A stretch of 64,000 bases of DNA from Anagrus nilaparvatae (GCA_022575985.1 JAKSXM010000107.1:496001-560000); one strand, 5' to 3'; shown: positions 22,929 to 35,499, counted from the first letter of the stretch. Made by a program: numbers and translations. Notes: generated by a model not told the origin, from the sequence alone.

Positions 22929-23402
22929 TAACTTATAACCGGTTTGTGTAAACACAACCTAAAAGCATGGAACATGTTTACTTCCAGCTGAGGACTAGGT
23001 ATAATACAAATATTACTCAACATTACAATACAATTTTTTAATTTTCTAATTTGTAATTATCGCCTACTAATTGTTAAGATTCTAAACCCAAACTATTTTG
23101 ATTCCTTAAACCTGAATTATTCTAAGTCCCTTAATCGATATTATTTCAAATCCCTAAACCTGAATTATTCAAAGTACCTAAAGCGATATTATTCTAAGTC
23201 CTTGTCTAAGTCCATAAACCTGTATTATCCTAAACCCTTAAGCTCAGATTTTTCAAAGTCTCCTAATTATTCTAAGTCTTATTTGACCCTCCCCTTAAAT
23301 AGGACAAATTTGACCCCCCTTAAATAGGACACATTTGACCCCCCCCCCTTAATTTTCAAGTTCTGAAGTAACCCCTCCCTGTAAACATGTTCCATGTTTA
23401 AA
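22929..23402 (+). mobile_element. Family B MITE-like repeat
   Basis: ACTTATAACCGGTTTGTG at the left, about eight 'attattctaagtcc' units, a poly-C run near 23,340, and the terminus 'gtaaacatgttccatgttt'. It carries the inverted pair CATGGAACATGTTTAC / GTAAACATGTTCCATG near its ends. Confidence 0.75.
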
Positions 23403-23404
23403 AA

Positions 23405-23742
23405 AAACTTATAACTGGTTTGTGTAAACATGCATGGAACATGTTTACTTCCGGATGAGGACTAGGTATAATACAAATGTTAGTCAACATTACAATACAA
23501 TTTTCTATTTTTATAATTTGTAATTACTAGATGTTAAGATTCTAAACCCAAACTATTCTGATTCCATAAACCTGTATTATCCTAAGTCCTAAAGCCCAAA
23601 TTTTTTAAGGTCTTTTAAAAATATTTTATTTATTTATATATACTTACCTAATTATTCTAAGTCTCATTTGAGCCCCCCCCCCCCTTAATTTTCAAGTTCT
23701 TAAGTACCCCCTCCCTATAAGCATTTTCCATGTTAAAATAAT
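23405..23742 (+). mobile_element. Family B MITE-like repeat, second in tandem
   Basis: Directly follows the previous copy: 'acttataactggtttgtgta', shorter internal array, poly-C run near 23,673, end 'cattttccatgttaaa'. Tandem arrangement suggests array-like duplication or reinsertion next to the first copy. Confidence 0.7.
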
Positions 23743-25797
23743 TTTCCCCAATTTTTATCCTTTTAGAGCCAATCCTCTAATTTTTACATCGTTTTTTGTT
23801 TTTTCAATTTTTCTCAATTTTTAATTTTTGAGAAATTTGTGTTCATTAATTTTTCTCGCAAACGCGCACTTTACAGTAAAATTAATAGCACCCATAGGAA
23901 ATTTCCCGTAGAATTCGATTCTGGGGTCTAAAATTTATTTGAACTGCGCATGCGCGAGAAAATCAATTTTTTTGCTTTGCCTTTTCTAGCTCATATACCT
24001 TAGATGCAGACAGCTCAATTTTCGTTCTGTTGGTCTCAAATTTTATGTTTTTTCATATTCTTTCAGCATATAAAATCATTTTTTTGGTTAAATTTATTTT
24101 AAAAGCACTAAAATTGAAAAACAGCGATTTTAAAAAAATTATTTTTCACAAATTTTAAATTTCCCGCCAAGTCACGCGACCAAATGAAAATCTGACTAAA
24201 AATTCGGATTTAGCGGAAAATTTTACATAAGTATAACAATTTTCGTCTTTTTTCATTAAATAGTTTCTAAGATATCCCATTTTAAAGATAAAGATTAAAA
24301 TTGACTTTTTATAAAAAACCCTAAAAATGGGACTCTAACTTTAAATTATCATATTTGCTAAACAAATAATTATAAAAAGACGAGTAAAAATTTTTTGGAA
24401 AGTTAGGGCCAGTGGTTTTTCTTTTTCATCGTAAACTTTGAAGTATCAGAAGTGCTTTGAAACCTACTAGAGGATTTTTTATTTATATACTTGATAAATT
24501 CAAATTTAAAAAAAAAGGGAGTTTAGCGATATTTTAGCTATTTCTCGCGCATGCGTTGCTCAAAAAAATTTTTCGACCCTAGAATTGGATTCTATGGGAA
24601 ATTTCCTATCCGGGCCTAAGAGGAAAAAATTTTTCGTATAAGTGTGTGTTTTTTACGGAAAAAATAAGAAAAATTTTTTCTCATGTTTCTTACTTTTTTT
24701 GAAGAGTCCAAGACACAAAAATGGTCGCCAAAAATCGAGGACTGAACCTTATAAGCTAAAAATTGGCATGGAGGCTTATTTTTAGTAGCACTTTCAAAAA
24801 AAAAAATACTTTAGAACCGATTTGAAGACCCGACCATGCAAAGTCATATACAGTTCACAAATATTGACCCATATTGTAATTAAAATTATAAACATTTATT
24901 AGAATTTTTAATGATTAAATAACTAATTTTTTTTATTCATTTACCTAATTGTATTTCTTATTGAGACGATTCCATTAATTATTTTTATTATAAAAATTAG
25001 TAAACTTATTGCTGTACTTTTTGATTTTTGCATCAGGTTTTAGTAAAATAACTAATAGTAGCATTTTTTAAATTTAAATAAAGTCAAAAAATAAGGTAAA
25101 ATAATCAAGTTTATCGTTTTATAACTTTGCTTAATGATTCTAAATATTCTTTCTAAATTTTTCTAACATTTTTTTTTACCTCAGTGATCTCTGGAGATTA
25201 CTTTAGATCTATTTTAATCTCCAGTAATCTCCAGAGATCAAAAGTGATTTCCGGAGATCTCCGGAGATCTCCAGAGAACTAAAGAAATCACCTGAAATTT
25301 GCGATCACTTCAGATCTCCAGAGATCTCCGTAGATCTCCAGAAATCAAAAGTGATCTCCGGAGATCTAAAAAGATCAGCGGAGATCATAAGAGATATTTC
25401 GAAAATTCGTCGGGATATTGATAAATATCTCGAAGAGGATGACTGATTTAGAAAAACGGGTTAACTGGGGACCAAAAAAGCAACCATTCCTGAAAATAAG
25501 AAACAAGTCTTATCAAATAACTTGTAAGAAGATTTAAATCCAAAAAAGTACGATCTTCTTATAGGTTGAAAACTCATTTTTCGTTATAAAATCCGAAGTG
25601 TCCGACTTTTGCATAATTCGATCTTTCAGGCTAGCCGTGGGCTTTTTTTAATATAGAGCTTTAATCTTTTTTCAGACGAATTTGAGTAAAATCTTAAATT
25701 GACGATAACTTGGCTAAATTTCATCGTAGAAAGAAAAGTTTTTTTCTTTTAGAGTGGTTTTTCCCTGGCAATCATATTTTTTTATCGTAAGGTTTTT

Positions 25798-27250
25798 AGC
25801 GTAACCTAAGACAGTAGACTATAATAAAAAACGACACGTCAAGCCTTACACTAGCGTAAGCTAACGAAGTAGGTTATAATAAAATAACACTAGCGGAACA
25901 TAAGGAAGTGGTCTACAATCAAAAACGATACGTAAAGCTTAATTAGCGTAGACTAAGGAAGTAGACTATAATAAACGACACGTCAAGCCTTACACTAGCG
26001 TAACCTAACAAAGGAGGCTATAATAAAATAACAGTACCGGAACCTAAGGAAGTGGTCTATAATCAAAAACAAGCCTTACACTAGCGTAGCCTAAGGAAGT
26101 AGACTATAATAAAAAACTACACGTCAAGCCTTACACTAATGTAACCTTAGGCAGTAGACTATAATAAAAAACGACACGTCAAGCCTTACATTAGCGTAGC
26201 CTAAGGAAGTAGACTATAATAATAAACAACACGTCAAGCCTTACATTAGCGTAGCCTAAGGAAGTAGACTATAATAAAAAACAACACGTCAAGCCTTACC
26301 CTAGCGTAACCTTAGGCAGTAGACTATAATAAAAAACGACACGTCAAGCCTTACATTAGTGTAGCCTAAGGAAGTAGACTATAATAAAAAACGACACGTC
26401 AAGCCTTACATTAGCGTAACCTTAGGCAGTAGACTATAATAAAAAACGACACGTCATGCCTTACATTAGCGTAGCCTAAGGAAGTAGACTATAATAAAAA
26501 GCGACACGTCAAGCCTTACATTAGCGTAGCCTAAGGAAGTAGACTATAATAAAAAACAACACGTCAAGCCTTACACTAGCGTAACCTTAGGCAGTAGACT
26601 ATAATAAAAAACGACACGTCAAGCCTTACATTAGCGTAGCCTAAGGAAGTAGACTATAATAAAAAACGACACGTCAAGCCTTACATTAGCGTAGCCTTAG
26701 GAAGTAGACTATAATAAAAAACAACACGTCAAGCCTTACACTAGCGTAACCTTAGGCAGTAGACTATAATAAAAAACGACACGTCAAGCCTTACATTAGC
26801 GTAGCCTAAGGAAGTAGACTATAATAAAAAACGACACGTCAAGCCTTACATTAGCGTAGCCTTAGGAAGTAGACTATAATAAAAAACAACACGTCAAGCC
26901 TTACATTAGCGTAACCTTAGGCAGTAGACTATAATAAAAAACGACACGTCAAGCCTTACATTAGCGTAGCCTAAGGAAGTAGACTATAATAAAAAACGAC
27001 ACGTCAAGCCTTACATTAGCGTCGCCTAAGGAATTAGACTATAATAAAAAACGACACGTCAGGCTTTACACTAGCGTAGCCTAAGGAAGCAGACTATAAT
27101 AAAAAACGACACGTCAAGCCTTACACTAGCGTAGCCTAACGAAGTAGGCTATAATAAAATAACAGTAGCTTAACCTAAGGAACTGGTCTATAATAAAAAA
27201 AACGACACGTCAAGCCTTACACTAGCGTAACCTACAGAAGTAGACTATAG
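25798..27250 (+). repeat. 55-bp satellite array
   Basis: About 26 units of 55 bp ('agactataataaaaaacgac' through 'acgtcaagccttacattagc' to 'gtagcctaaggaagt'). From about 26,431 to 26,981 the units form a higher-order repeat of three (165 bp), distinguished by acgac/acgac/acaac and by 'ctaaggaagt', 'cttaggaagt' and 'cttaggcagt' variants. The edges are degenerate. The same satellite occurs at 33,560-33,655, 35,500-35,560 and 40,796-42,685. Confidence 0.9.
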
Positions 27251-27649
27251 TTTTACACTTTTGTGTTATTAATGCTTATTAATAGCAAATACTATTGTAT
27301 ATTTATTATGTATACCGAAATTTAAAAGAATTTAAGTATCAATTTTGGTTAATTAGTCTAAGTGAAACATGCATTACCATACTAAACTCAAATTATTTCC
27401 TTCTATATAAAATAGCTTAACATTTTTATAGTTGTTTTGGAAACTTAATCAGGATCCATACTCTAAGCTATGGTTCTGATTATCTTAAAAAAATATATCT
27501 TTGGGATTTACTAACAATCGTGACGATATTTTGGCAGGAAAAGGTTTTTCATTGAATTGGGCATTTATCTTGACCGAAAATTCAGAAAAAATTATTCGCG
27601 ATACCCTTTGATTTTCGGGGTCAATTGCACCATACACCAGTAAATATTA
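27251..27649. other. Unassigned 400 bp inside K
   Basis: Between the 55-bp array and a reverse Helentron-like element. No open frame or repeat end recognised. Confidence 0.4.
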
Positions 27650-28632
27650 AAAAAATACCCTGCCAACTAGCTGGCACTAAGGTTCCTCAAACAATGAGCT
27701 TAATACTTCAATATGCCACAGATATCACCGATTACAAGCATGCTATCACAGATACATTTCTATTAACTTTTAAAAGTTTGTTTTATTGATTAAAAATTTT
27801 GGAACAAATTTTCAAAAAATTAATTATCAGATTCGAGATATCGAGTAAAAACCATATTTTCAAATATAAGTACTTTCATGGAACTGAATGAAGTATTACA
27901 TCCAGAAACAAAAAAAAATATTGCAGTTTTTAAAATTTTTTTGTTTTTTTAATTATGAGAAAAAAATTTTGAAAATATTCAGTATCAGATCCAAAAAATT
28001 ACTATAAACAAACTTTCTAAAACTAGTACTCTCATAGAAATAAATTAGGTACTACGTCCAAAGAGAAAAAAAATTTAGTGTTTTTTGTATTTTTTTGTGA
28101 CGAAAATTTTGGGAAAAAAATTTTCAAAAAATTAAGTATCAGATCCGAGATATCGAGTAAAAACTACACTTTCAAATATAAGTACTTTCATGGAATTAAA
28201 TGAGGTATTACACAAAAAAAAAAAAAAATACTGCAGGTTTTTTAAATTTTTTGTTTTTTTAATTTTGAGTAAAAATTTTTGAAAAAATTCGGTATCAGAT
28301 CCAAAAAATGACTATAAACAAACTTTCTAAAACTAGTACTTTCATAGAAATAAATTAGGTACTACGTCCAAAAAGAAAAAAAAAATTATTTTTTTTTGTA
28401 TTTTTTCGTGAAAAAAATTTTGGGAAAAAAATTTTCAAAAAATTAAGTATCAGATTCGTGATATAGAGTAAAAACCATACTTTCAAATATAAGTACTTTC
28501 GTGGAAATAAATGAGGTATTACATCCAAATTAAAAAAAAAAAAAGTACCTCGAGCTTTTTTGGTGAAAAAATTAAAAAAAAAAAAAATTAGGTCTTAACT
28601 CCATAATGTTTGTGAAATATCACAAATCATAT

Positions 28633-28710
<78 letters not shown>

Positions 28711-28816
28711 TTTTTTTAAAAACCGGTTTTTTAGCTTCCTGGGCTCTCAAAACGTGCTTATATGCCAAAAAATCAAAAATCGAAATTTGACCTATCACAA
28801 TGGTTTGAGGAACCAA
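27650..28816 (-). mobile_element. Family A Helentron-like element, reverse
   Basis: On the minus strand it starts with GGTTCCTCAAACC (28,802-28,814), passes the 'ggcatataagcacgttttga' segment, an (AC)n/(TG)n microsatellite and four body blocks, and ends with GAGGAACC and the stem-loop TGCCAGCTAGTTGGCA (27,661-27,676). The terminal stem-loop is identical to the one at 1,416-1,475, so these two are the same subfamily. Confidence 0.65.
28636..28705 (+). repeat. (AC)n microsatellite
   Basis: About 35 uninterrupted AC units at the internal microsatellite position of the family A element. Confidence 0.95.
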
Positions 28817-29032
28817 AAATTTGAAATTTTAATTATTAATTAGTACATTTTTAATTAAGGGAGCAAAAAAAGAATGGCTCAGATTGTAACTTAATTACTA
28901 TCTGAAGCGAAGCCAATCCTTCCTCGGGTGATAAAAAACTTTCTTAAGAATTCTTTTTTTATTCCCAAAAAATTTATTCAACCCAATTGGAAGAAAAAAT
29001 ATTATTAATATTGAAGAGAGAGGAAGGGTGTA

Positions 29033-29565
29033 TTGGTTCCTCATAGAGGAACCAGGTGAAATTTTGATTTTGATTTTTTGGCATATAAGCACGTTTTGAG
29101 ACCCCAGAAAGCTAAAAAAATGGTTTTTAAAAAAAGTCTGTATGTGTGTGTGTGTGTATGTGGGTAACCAGCGATATTTTACAACCATTGTGGTATTAAA
29201 AAAGTAAAAATAATATTTTATTGACCAGAATTGGAGCTGAACTTAATTTTTTATTGTTTCAAAGACCTAATTTTTTTAACAAAAAATCTGAAACTACTTT
29301 TTTTTTTTAATTTAGATGTAATACTTCATTTATTTCCATGAAAGTACTTATATTTTAACTAATGGTTTTGACTCGATATCTCGAATCTGATAAATAATTT
29401 TTTTTTAATTTTTTCCCCAAATTTTTGTCACAAAAAAATACAAAAAACACTAAATTTTTTTTCTCTTTGGACGTAGTACATAATTTATTTCAATAGGAGT
29501 ACTAGTTTTAGGAACCTCGCTTATAGTAATTTTTTGGATCTGTTACTTAATTTTTTTTTTATTTT
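29033..29565 (+). mobile_element. Family A Helentron-like element, 5' part
   Basis: Starts GGTTCCTCATAGAGGAACC at 29,035, has the conserved 'ggcatataagcacgttttga' segment, a short (TG)n and about two body blocks, then stops where foldback element N begins. Traces of its body resume at about 33,080-33,130, so N was inserted into it. Confidence 0.6.
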
Positions 29566-30265
29566 TAAACTCATTTTGAGGTTTAAAACTTTGAAAAACG
29601 TCATTTTTGGCTTTTTTGACGGTCTAAAAATTGAGATATCTCAGGATAGAAGAAAAACTCCTTTTTTTCGCGCTCAGGGGAACTTTGTCTAAGACTACTT
29701 TTCAAAATTCCGTCGAAAAAATGGTAACTTTTACGGTGCATCACTCGCAATTGACAATTATGTAAAAGAAATCGTGTTTTATTTTTTGCTTATTTTATCA
29801 TACCATCTAATATTTTATTTTAAATCTAAAATTAGCTTTTTTATGGTCTTTTTTATGTTTTTCTTATAATTTTTTCATAAAAAAAACGATATTTCACCTA
29901 TACTCTACCAAAGGACTTCATTTATTTCATGAAATCTCTTTTAATTTTCGCAATAAACAATATAGGATGATCATCTTTTTGAAGAAAAAAAAAATTGAGG
30001 GCACACCTTACTGATACGTTTCTTTGGGTATCTTAGACCATATAAAGTGATAAACAAGCTAGAAATAGAAAAATTTTTGCTCGCCGCATAGTTTTTTTTA
30101 AGTTGGCAGCCTCAGAATCACGTTTTTTCAATATTTAAAAATAATCAATTTTGGAATTATTTTGTTATAAATTAAAATTATTTTTTAAATGATGGATTTA
30201 TGTTTTTTCACTTTTCTTACATTGACAATTTACTAAAAAGAGTATTTTTAAGATCAAAGAATACA

Positions 30266-30735
30266 AATTTTCAATTTTCAACGTCTTGGAGCAGTTTAAA
30301 TGTTAGATATTGGGTTTTTTAATAATTCATCAACTTGGGATTTTTCTAACAGATTTAAATGATGTTAAAAACTGGACTATAAACGTACTTCGTTTTAGTT
30401 TTTCCCGTACAATCCGGTTTAGTTATTATTTTTATCCGGACATAAATTCACTATTCATTTTAACATTTGACGACGCTTTATAAGAGAAAAACTCATTTTT
30501 TTAGTTTTTAAAGTTTTCAGGTAGCCAATGTTTAAAGTTTCGCATTTTTTAAGAAAAAATTTTCTGAATTCACAAGATTTACATACATTTTTTTCTCAGA
30601 AACTCGATGAAAAGTTGATAGAACCATTTGAATCTGCTAGAAAAATCCCAAGTATATGAATTTTTAAAAACCCCAATATTTACCTTTTGAGCTGCTCCAA
30701 GAAGTTGAAAATTAAAAATTTGTGATTTTTGGTCT
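30266..30735. repeat. Small palindrome inside N
   Basis: 'tcttggagcagtttaaatg' and 'acttgggatttttctaacag' (left) return inverted at about 30,635-30,705 (ctagaaaaatcccaagt, gagctgctccaaga). Arms about 100 bp. Confidence 0.6.
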
Positions 30736-30748
30736 TAAATATATATAC

Positions 30749-32158
30749 ATTAGAGTGTGTCTTATTTTTTTTTTTCGATATTTTTTGGCTCCCCCCATTT
30801 TTTTCGAATATTTTGGTCATAAAAAACCCCCAGCTCCAAGGATTTTGATTTTCGATTTTTTTAACCCGTGCCACCGAGCACTTGAAGTTTCCCATTTAAA
30901 TAACATGGGAATTTTGAGTTTTTAGCTATACAAATTTTTACAAAATCCAAAAAGCATTTTAAAAAGCTAATTTTTACTGAAAACATACTTTTATATGTTG
31001 TAAAGACATGCAAAAAGCCCTGCATTCATTTCAAAGGGAATTTTGGGACTAGAAACGCAAATTTACATGTTGGCTCAATCTTATAAAACAGGGTTTTTTG
31101 GTAATTTTCGATAAAACGCTACAAACTCAAAAATGAACCAAAATACTTCTGGTTAGTCTACTTTTTTTGGTGTAAATATCACCTTTCAAATGCCGTAAAC
31201 TGCGTTTTTTTATCACTGATTCTCTCAGCGGTATAGTCCATTAACCTACTGGTAATTTTCGACTAAAAATAACCAATTTTTGAATTTTTTTAAACTGCTG
31301 TCAAAAATGTAATTTTTGACGAAATTGAGCTTTATAGGTCTTAAAAATTTTCTACAAGCTTCAAATTTGCAAAAATTTTTTACTCGCTGCTTTTCAATAA
31401 ATTATTAACCAGAGATGATAATTTAAAGTCATAGTCCCAATTTCAGAGTTTAAAAAAAAAGTCAATATTTATCATTATCTTTGAAAAACGATATCTTAAA
31501 AACTATTTAAAGAAAAGAGACGAGTAACAAATTTTTGGAAACTTGAAGCTTGCAGAAAACTTTTAAGGCCTATAAAACTCAATTTTATCGAAAATTACAA
31601 TTTTGGCAGCAATTTAAACAAATTTAAAAATTGGGCCTTTCGGGTCAAAAATTACCAATAGGTTAATTGACTATAGCGGTGAGAGAAACAGTGATAAAAA
31701 TACACGGTTTACGTCGTTTGAAAGGTGACACTTACACCAAAAAAAGTAGAACAACCAGAAGTGTTTTGGTTAATTTTTGAAGTTGCAGCGTTTTCTTGAA
31801 AATTACCGAAAATCCCTATTTTATAAGATTGAGCCAATATGTAAATTTGCGTTTCTAGCCCTAAAATTCCCTTTGAAATGAATGCAGGGCTTTTTGCATG
31901 TCTTTACAACATATAAAAGTATGTTTTCAGTAAAAATTAGCTTTTTAAAATGCTTTTTGGATTTTGTAAAAATTTGTATAGCTAAAAACTCAAAATTCCC
32001 ATGTTATTTAAATGGGAAACTTCAAGTGCTCGGTGGCACGGGTTAAAAAAATCGAAAATCAAAATCCTTGGAGCTGGGGGTTTTTTATGACCAAAATATT
32101 CGAAAAAAATGGGGGGAGCCAAAAAATATCGAAAAAAAAAAATAAGACACACTCTAAT
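30749..32158. mobile_element. Family C palindromic element, intact (1.4 kb)
   Basis: Terminal repeats ATTAGAGTGTGTCTTATTTT at both ends. Nearly the whole element is one palindrome centred near 31,450. Flanks ATATATAC and ATATATGT may be a degenerate target duplication, but the context is AT-rich and not decisive. Related copies are at 8,318-9,345 and 34,445-35,283. Open frames on both strands in the arms (for example 30,722-30,925 and its mirror at 31,982-32,230) are palindrome artefacts. Confidence 0.75.
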
Positions 32159-33214
32159 ATATATGTATATAAAGAAAAGAGAGTATACTTTTTTTAGTAA
32201 ATTGTGAAAGCAAAACAAGTGAAAAAACATAAATCCATCATTTAGAATAATTTCAATTTATAAAAAAAATAATTCAGAAATCGTTTTTTTTTTTTAATAT
32301 CGAAAAAACATTATTTTGAGTCTCCCAACTAAAGAAAAAAAATATAGGGCAAGCAAAATATTTTCTGTTTCTCACTTGTTTGTCACTTTCTATGGTCTAA
32401 GGAACCCAAAGAAATGTAACAGGAAGGTGTGCGTTCAATTTTCTTCTTTAAAAAGTTGATCATCCTAAGTGCAATCTTTCTGCGGATTTTCCATATAGTA
32501 GTAAAAAATGAGGTTTTACGTTCAAATAATTATATAATTCAATATGTTGATTAGTTAAATTTGTCGTTATTTATGAACTAATTTAATACATATTTTAAGA
32601 ATAAATAACTTTCTTCAAAATAATTATTTATAATAAAAGTGTTAGTATTTTAATTATTATTAATAAGGAAAATAGATTTAATATTGTGAAAATTAAAAGA
32701 GATTTCATGAAATAAATGAAGTCTTTTGGTAGAGTATAGGTGAAATATCGTTTTTTTATGAAAAAATTATAAGAAAAACATAAAAAAGACCATAAAAAAG
32801 CTAATTTTAGATTTAAAATAAAATATTAGATGGTATGATAAAATAACCAAAAAATAAAACACGATTTCTTTTACATAATCGTCAATTGCGACTGATGCAC
32901 CGTAAAAGTTACCATTTTTTCGACGGAATTTTGAAAAGTAGTCTTAGACAAAGTTCCCCTGAGCGCGAAAAAAATGAGTTTTTCTTCTATCCTGAGATAT
33001 CTCAATTTTTAGACCGTCAAAAAAGCCAAAAATGACGTTTTTCGAAGTTTTAAACCTCAAAATGAGTTAAAAAATAAAAAAAAAATTTTTTTTTGGTGTA
33101 TTTTTTCAAAACGAAAATTTTGATATCTGGGGTGGGGGGGTGCCGACCCTCGGAATCATATTATTTATTATTATATATCATCAAATTGAGCCAAAAAAAT
33201 GCGAAAAATATGCC

Positions 33215-33555
33215 TTGGAATAATTAAGGTTTAGGGAATCAAAATAGTTTGGTTATAAAATTTTAACAGCTAGTAAGGTGATAATTACAAATTAGAAAAT
33301 TAGAAAATTGTATTTTAATGTTGAGTAACATTTGTATTATACCTTGTCCTCAGCTAAGGAAGTAAACATGTTCCATGCATTTAGGTTGTGTTTACACAAA
33401 CCGGTTATAAGTTATTCTTTCTCGATGAGAAGAAAAAATAGTTAATTTGCCAAGAAAATAGATAAATTTTTGATGAAAGTAGTCGATTACAAAATATGGT
33501 TAACCACTGAGTTTTATTGAAAAGTTACAAATTCTTTCATTTTTAATGAAAATTT
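33215..33555 (-). repeat. Fragment of K arm (family B plus flank)
   Basis: Closely matches 36,415-36,770 in the right arm of K, including 'gttaaccactgattttatt'-type sequence and the ACTTATAACCGGTTTGTG terminus on the minus strand. A partial second copy of the arm inside K. Confidence 0.65.
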
Positions 33556-33559
33556 AATC

Positions 33560-33657
33560 ATGTGTCATTTTTTATTATAGTCTGCTTCGTTAGGTTACGC
33601 TAGTGTAAGGTTTGACGTGTCATTTTTTATTGTAGTCTGCTTCGTTAGGTTACTTCG
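33560..33657 (-). repeat. 55-bp satellite remnant, left of element E
   Basis: Just under two units reading 'gtgtcattttttattatagt' and 'tgcttcgttaggttacgcta', the reverse complement of the satellite at 25.8 kb. It continues at 35,500 on the other side of element E. Confidence 0.75.
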
Positions 33658-33658
33658 A

Positions 33659-35495
33659 TCAGGCATCATAGCGCTCCTCCTTTTTCCCCTTTTTAAAAAA
33701 TTCACCCCTATTTACGAAAATTTCCCCGTTTTCCTGCTTAAAAAAAAAATTAGCTTGAAAATATTAATTTTTCTTCCTAGCGGGCCGAAAACACTTTTTC
33801 ATTACACGCTGCAAAAAAGATCTACTTTCTTACTTTCGGGCGATCTTTTTTTCGCTTTTAATGAAAAACTATGTGTTGAGCACGGGAAAAAATGTAGGAA
33901 ATTTTACTTTCAATGCTGTCTGAACTCGTTCGCTACGCTCACTCGTGCATACAACTGCATTGAAAGCCAAATCCTACTTTTTTTCCCTTGTTGAACAAAT
34001 AGATATTTTCGCCCCGTAACGAGATCGAAAAAAACGCGTTTTCACCCCACTGAGAAAGAAAAATTTCGTTTTGTCCATGGGAACAAAATAAAAATACCCC
34101 AGATCGCAGTTTACCATCCTCGGCTTCGCCTCGGATGCTAATTAACGTGCGATCTGGGCCATTCTTTTTTTTTGCTTCCTTGGTTAAAAATGTACGATTA
34201 TTACTGATGCAAACGAGAATTCTATAAAATTTAAATTATAACACCGTTATAAAGAAAACGCGATCGTCAAAAAAACTCATTGCTGATGTGATATCACAAC
34301 ATGTTATTCTTAACGCACGGTGTATGTATATTTTACTATGTGTTTTAGGTCAGCTAGTATATCCCCTTTTGAAAGCCAATCATAAGCTAGTAAAATAACG
34401 AGTAAGAGAGACAAAATTAACTAGTTATAAACATGATTGGTTATAAATGTTAAAAAGCTAATTTTTACTGGAAAAGATACTTTCATCCAACAGCCCTGCA
34501 TTCGTTCCAAAGGGAATTCTGGGGCTAAAACGCAAATTTAAATGTTGGCTCAATCTTATAAAACAGGGTTTTTCGGTAATTTTCGATAAAACGCTGCAAC
34601 CTCAAAAAAAACTAACTAAAACACTTCTGGTTGGTTTACTTTTTTTGGTGTAAGTGTCACCTTTCAAATGACGTAAACCGCGTTCTTTTATCATTGACCC
34701 TCTCATTACTATAGCCAATAAATCTTACGGTAATTTTCTACTAAAAATGATCAATTTTTGAATTTGTTTAAATTGCTGCCAAAATTGTAATTTTCGACAA
34801 AATTGAGCTTTATAGGTCTTAAAAATTTTCTACAAGCTTAAAATTTCCAAAAATTTTTTACTCACTGCTTCTCAATAAATTATTAACCAGAAATGATAAT
34901 TTAAAGTCAGAGTCCCAATTTCAGGGTTTTAAAAAAAAAGTCAATATTTATCATTATCTTTGAAAAACGATATCTTAAAAACTATTTAAGGAAAAGAGAC
35001 GAGTAAAAAATTTTTGGAAACTTCAAGCTTGTAGAAAATTTGTAAGGTCTATAAAACTCAGTTTTGTCAAAAATTACAGTATTGGCAACAATTTAAACAA
35101 ATTTAAAAATAGGGCCTTTCGGGTCAAAAATTATGTTATTCAAAAGAGAAACTTCAAGTGCTCGGCGGCATGGGTTAAAAAATTCGAAAATCAAAATCCT
35201 TGGAGCTGGGGGTTTTTTATGACCAAAATATTCGAAAAAAATGGGGGGAGTCAAAAAATATTGAAAAAAAAAAGACACACTCTAGTATAGAGTTACATTG
35301 TTTTGTCCTTAATATTTTTTCCTCACCTTTATTGATAAAAAATTCCCTTAACTGCTTAATTATTACTCAAAAATAATAAATTTATGTTATAATACGTTTA
35401 TAAAATTTCCCCCTTTTTTTGGATATCCTCCCCCTTTTTACAAATTTAATTCCCCCTTTCCTCTTTTTTTAAAAAAAGAAGGCTATGATGCCTGA
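33659..35495. mobile_element. Foldback element E inserted in the 55-bp satellite
   Basis: Terminal inverted repeats TCAGGCATCATAGC (33,659-33,672 and 35,482-35,495) followed by C/T-rich arms. 55-bp satellite units on both sides show that it was inserted in that array. The left half is unusually GC-rich for this region (33,780-34,180: 'gaactcgttcgctacgctca', 'cctcggcttcgcctcggatg'), and a 'gatctggg' motif pair flanks part of it. A family C element with an internal deletion occupies 34,445-35,283. A 125-codon frame at 33,617-33,994 crosses the element border and looks incidental. Confidence 0.65.
34445..35283. mobile_element. Family C element, internally deleted
   Basis: Left part 'aaaagctaatttttactgga' onward and right part ending 'aaaaagacacactctag' match the arms of the element at 30,749-32,158. 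Both the left terminus and part of the right arm are missing. Confidence 0.65.
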
Positions 35496-35499
35496 GCAA

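Larger units (their letters stand above)
22316..25416. mobile_element. 3.1-kb foldback element, family M derivative
   Basis: Near-identical inverted arms of about 600 bp (22,316-22,915 and 24,801-25,416), so a recent structure. The outer 230 bp of each arm are short tandem GGAGATCTCC-type palindromes. The inner part runs through 'caatatgggtcaatatttgt' to 'gcatggtcgggtcttcaaat', the latter being the family M signature also at 44,065 and 45,380. The loop holds two family B copies and a family M core with inverted GCGCATGCGC motifs around a centre near 24,250. Confidence 0.75.
29565..33070. mobile_element. Foldback element N (3.5 kb) containing further palindromes
   Basis: Arms of about 0.7-0.9 kb (29,568-30,250 and 32,190-33,070). 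Left 'aactcattttgaggtttaaa' and 'ttgacggtctaaaaattgag' return inverted at 32,990-33,070, and 'atggtaacttttacggtgca' returns at 32,895-32,915. The right arm has an extra ~200 bp (32,480-32,700). The centre carries a small palindrome (30,266-30,735) and the family C element. No coding potential. Confidence 0.7.

Noticed and set aside
25798..27250. Regularly spaced repeats resembling a CRISPR array
   Set aside because: Units are directly abutting 55-bp monomers with no unique spacers, in an animal genome. It is a satellite.
28595..29188. Frames containing poly-Cys/Val or poly-Thr/His from microsatellites
   Set aside because: They are translations of (AC)n and (TG)n tracts in family A elements.
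30680..32230. Paired open frames with identical peptides on opposite strands
   Set aside because: Each is one arm of the family C palindrome, so the two frames are the same sequence read twice. The arms are not conserved as protein in the copies at 8.3 and 34.4 kb.
33617..33994. 125-codon frame in a GC-richer stretch
   Set aside because: Begins in a 55-bp satellite unit and crosses into element E, with no recognisable domain and low-complexity composition.
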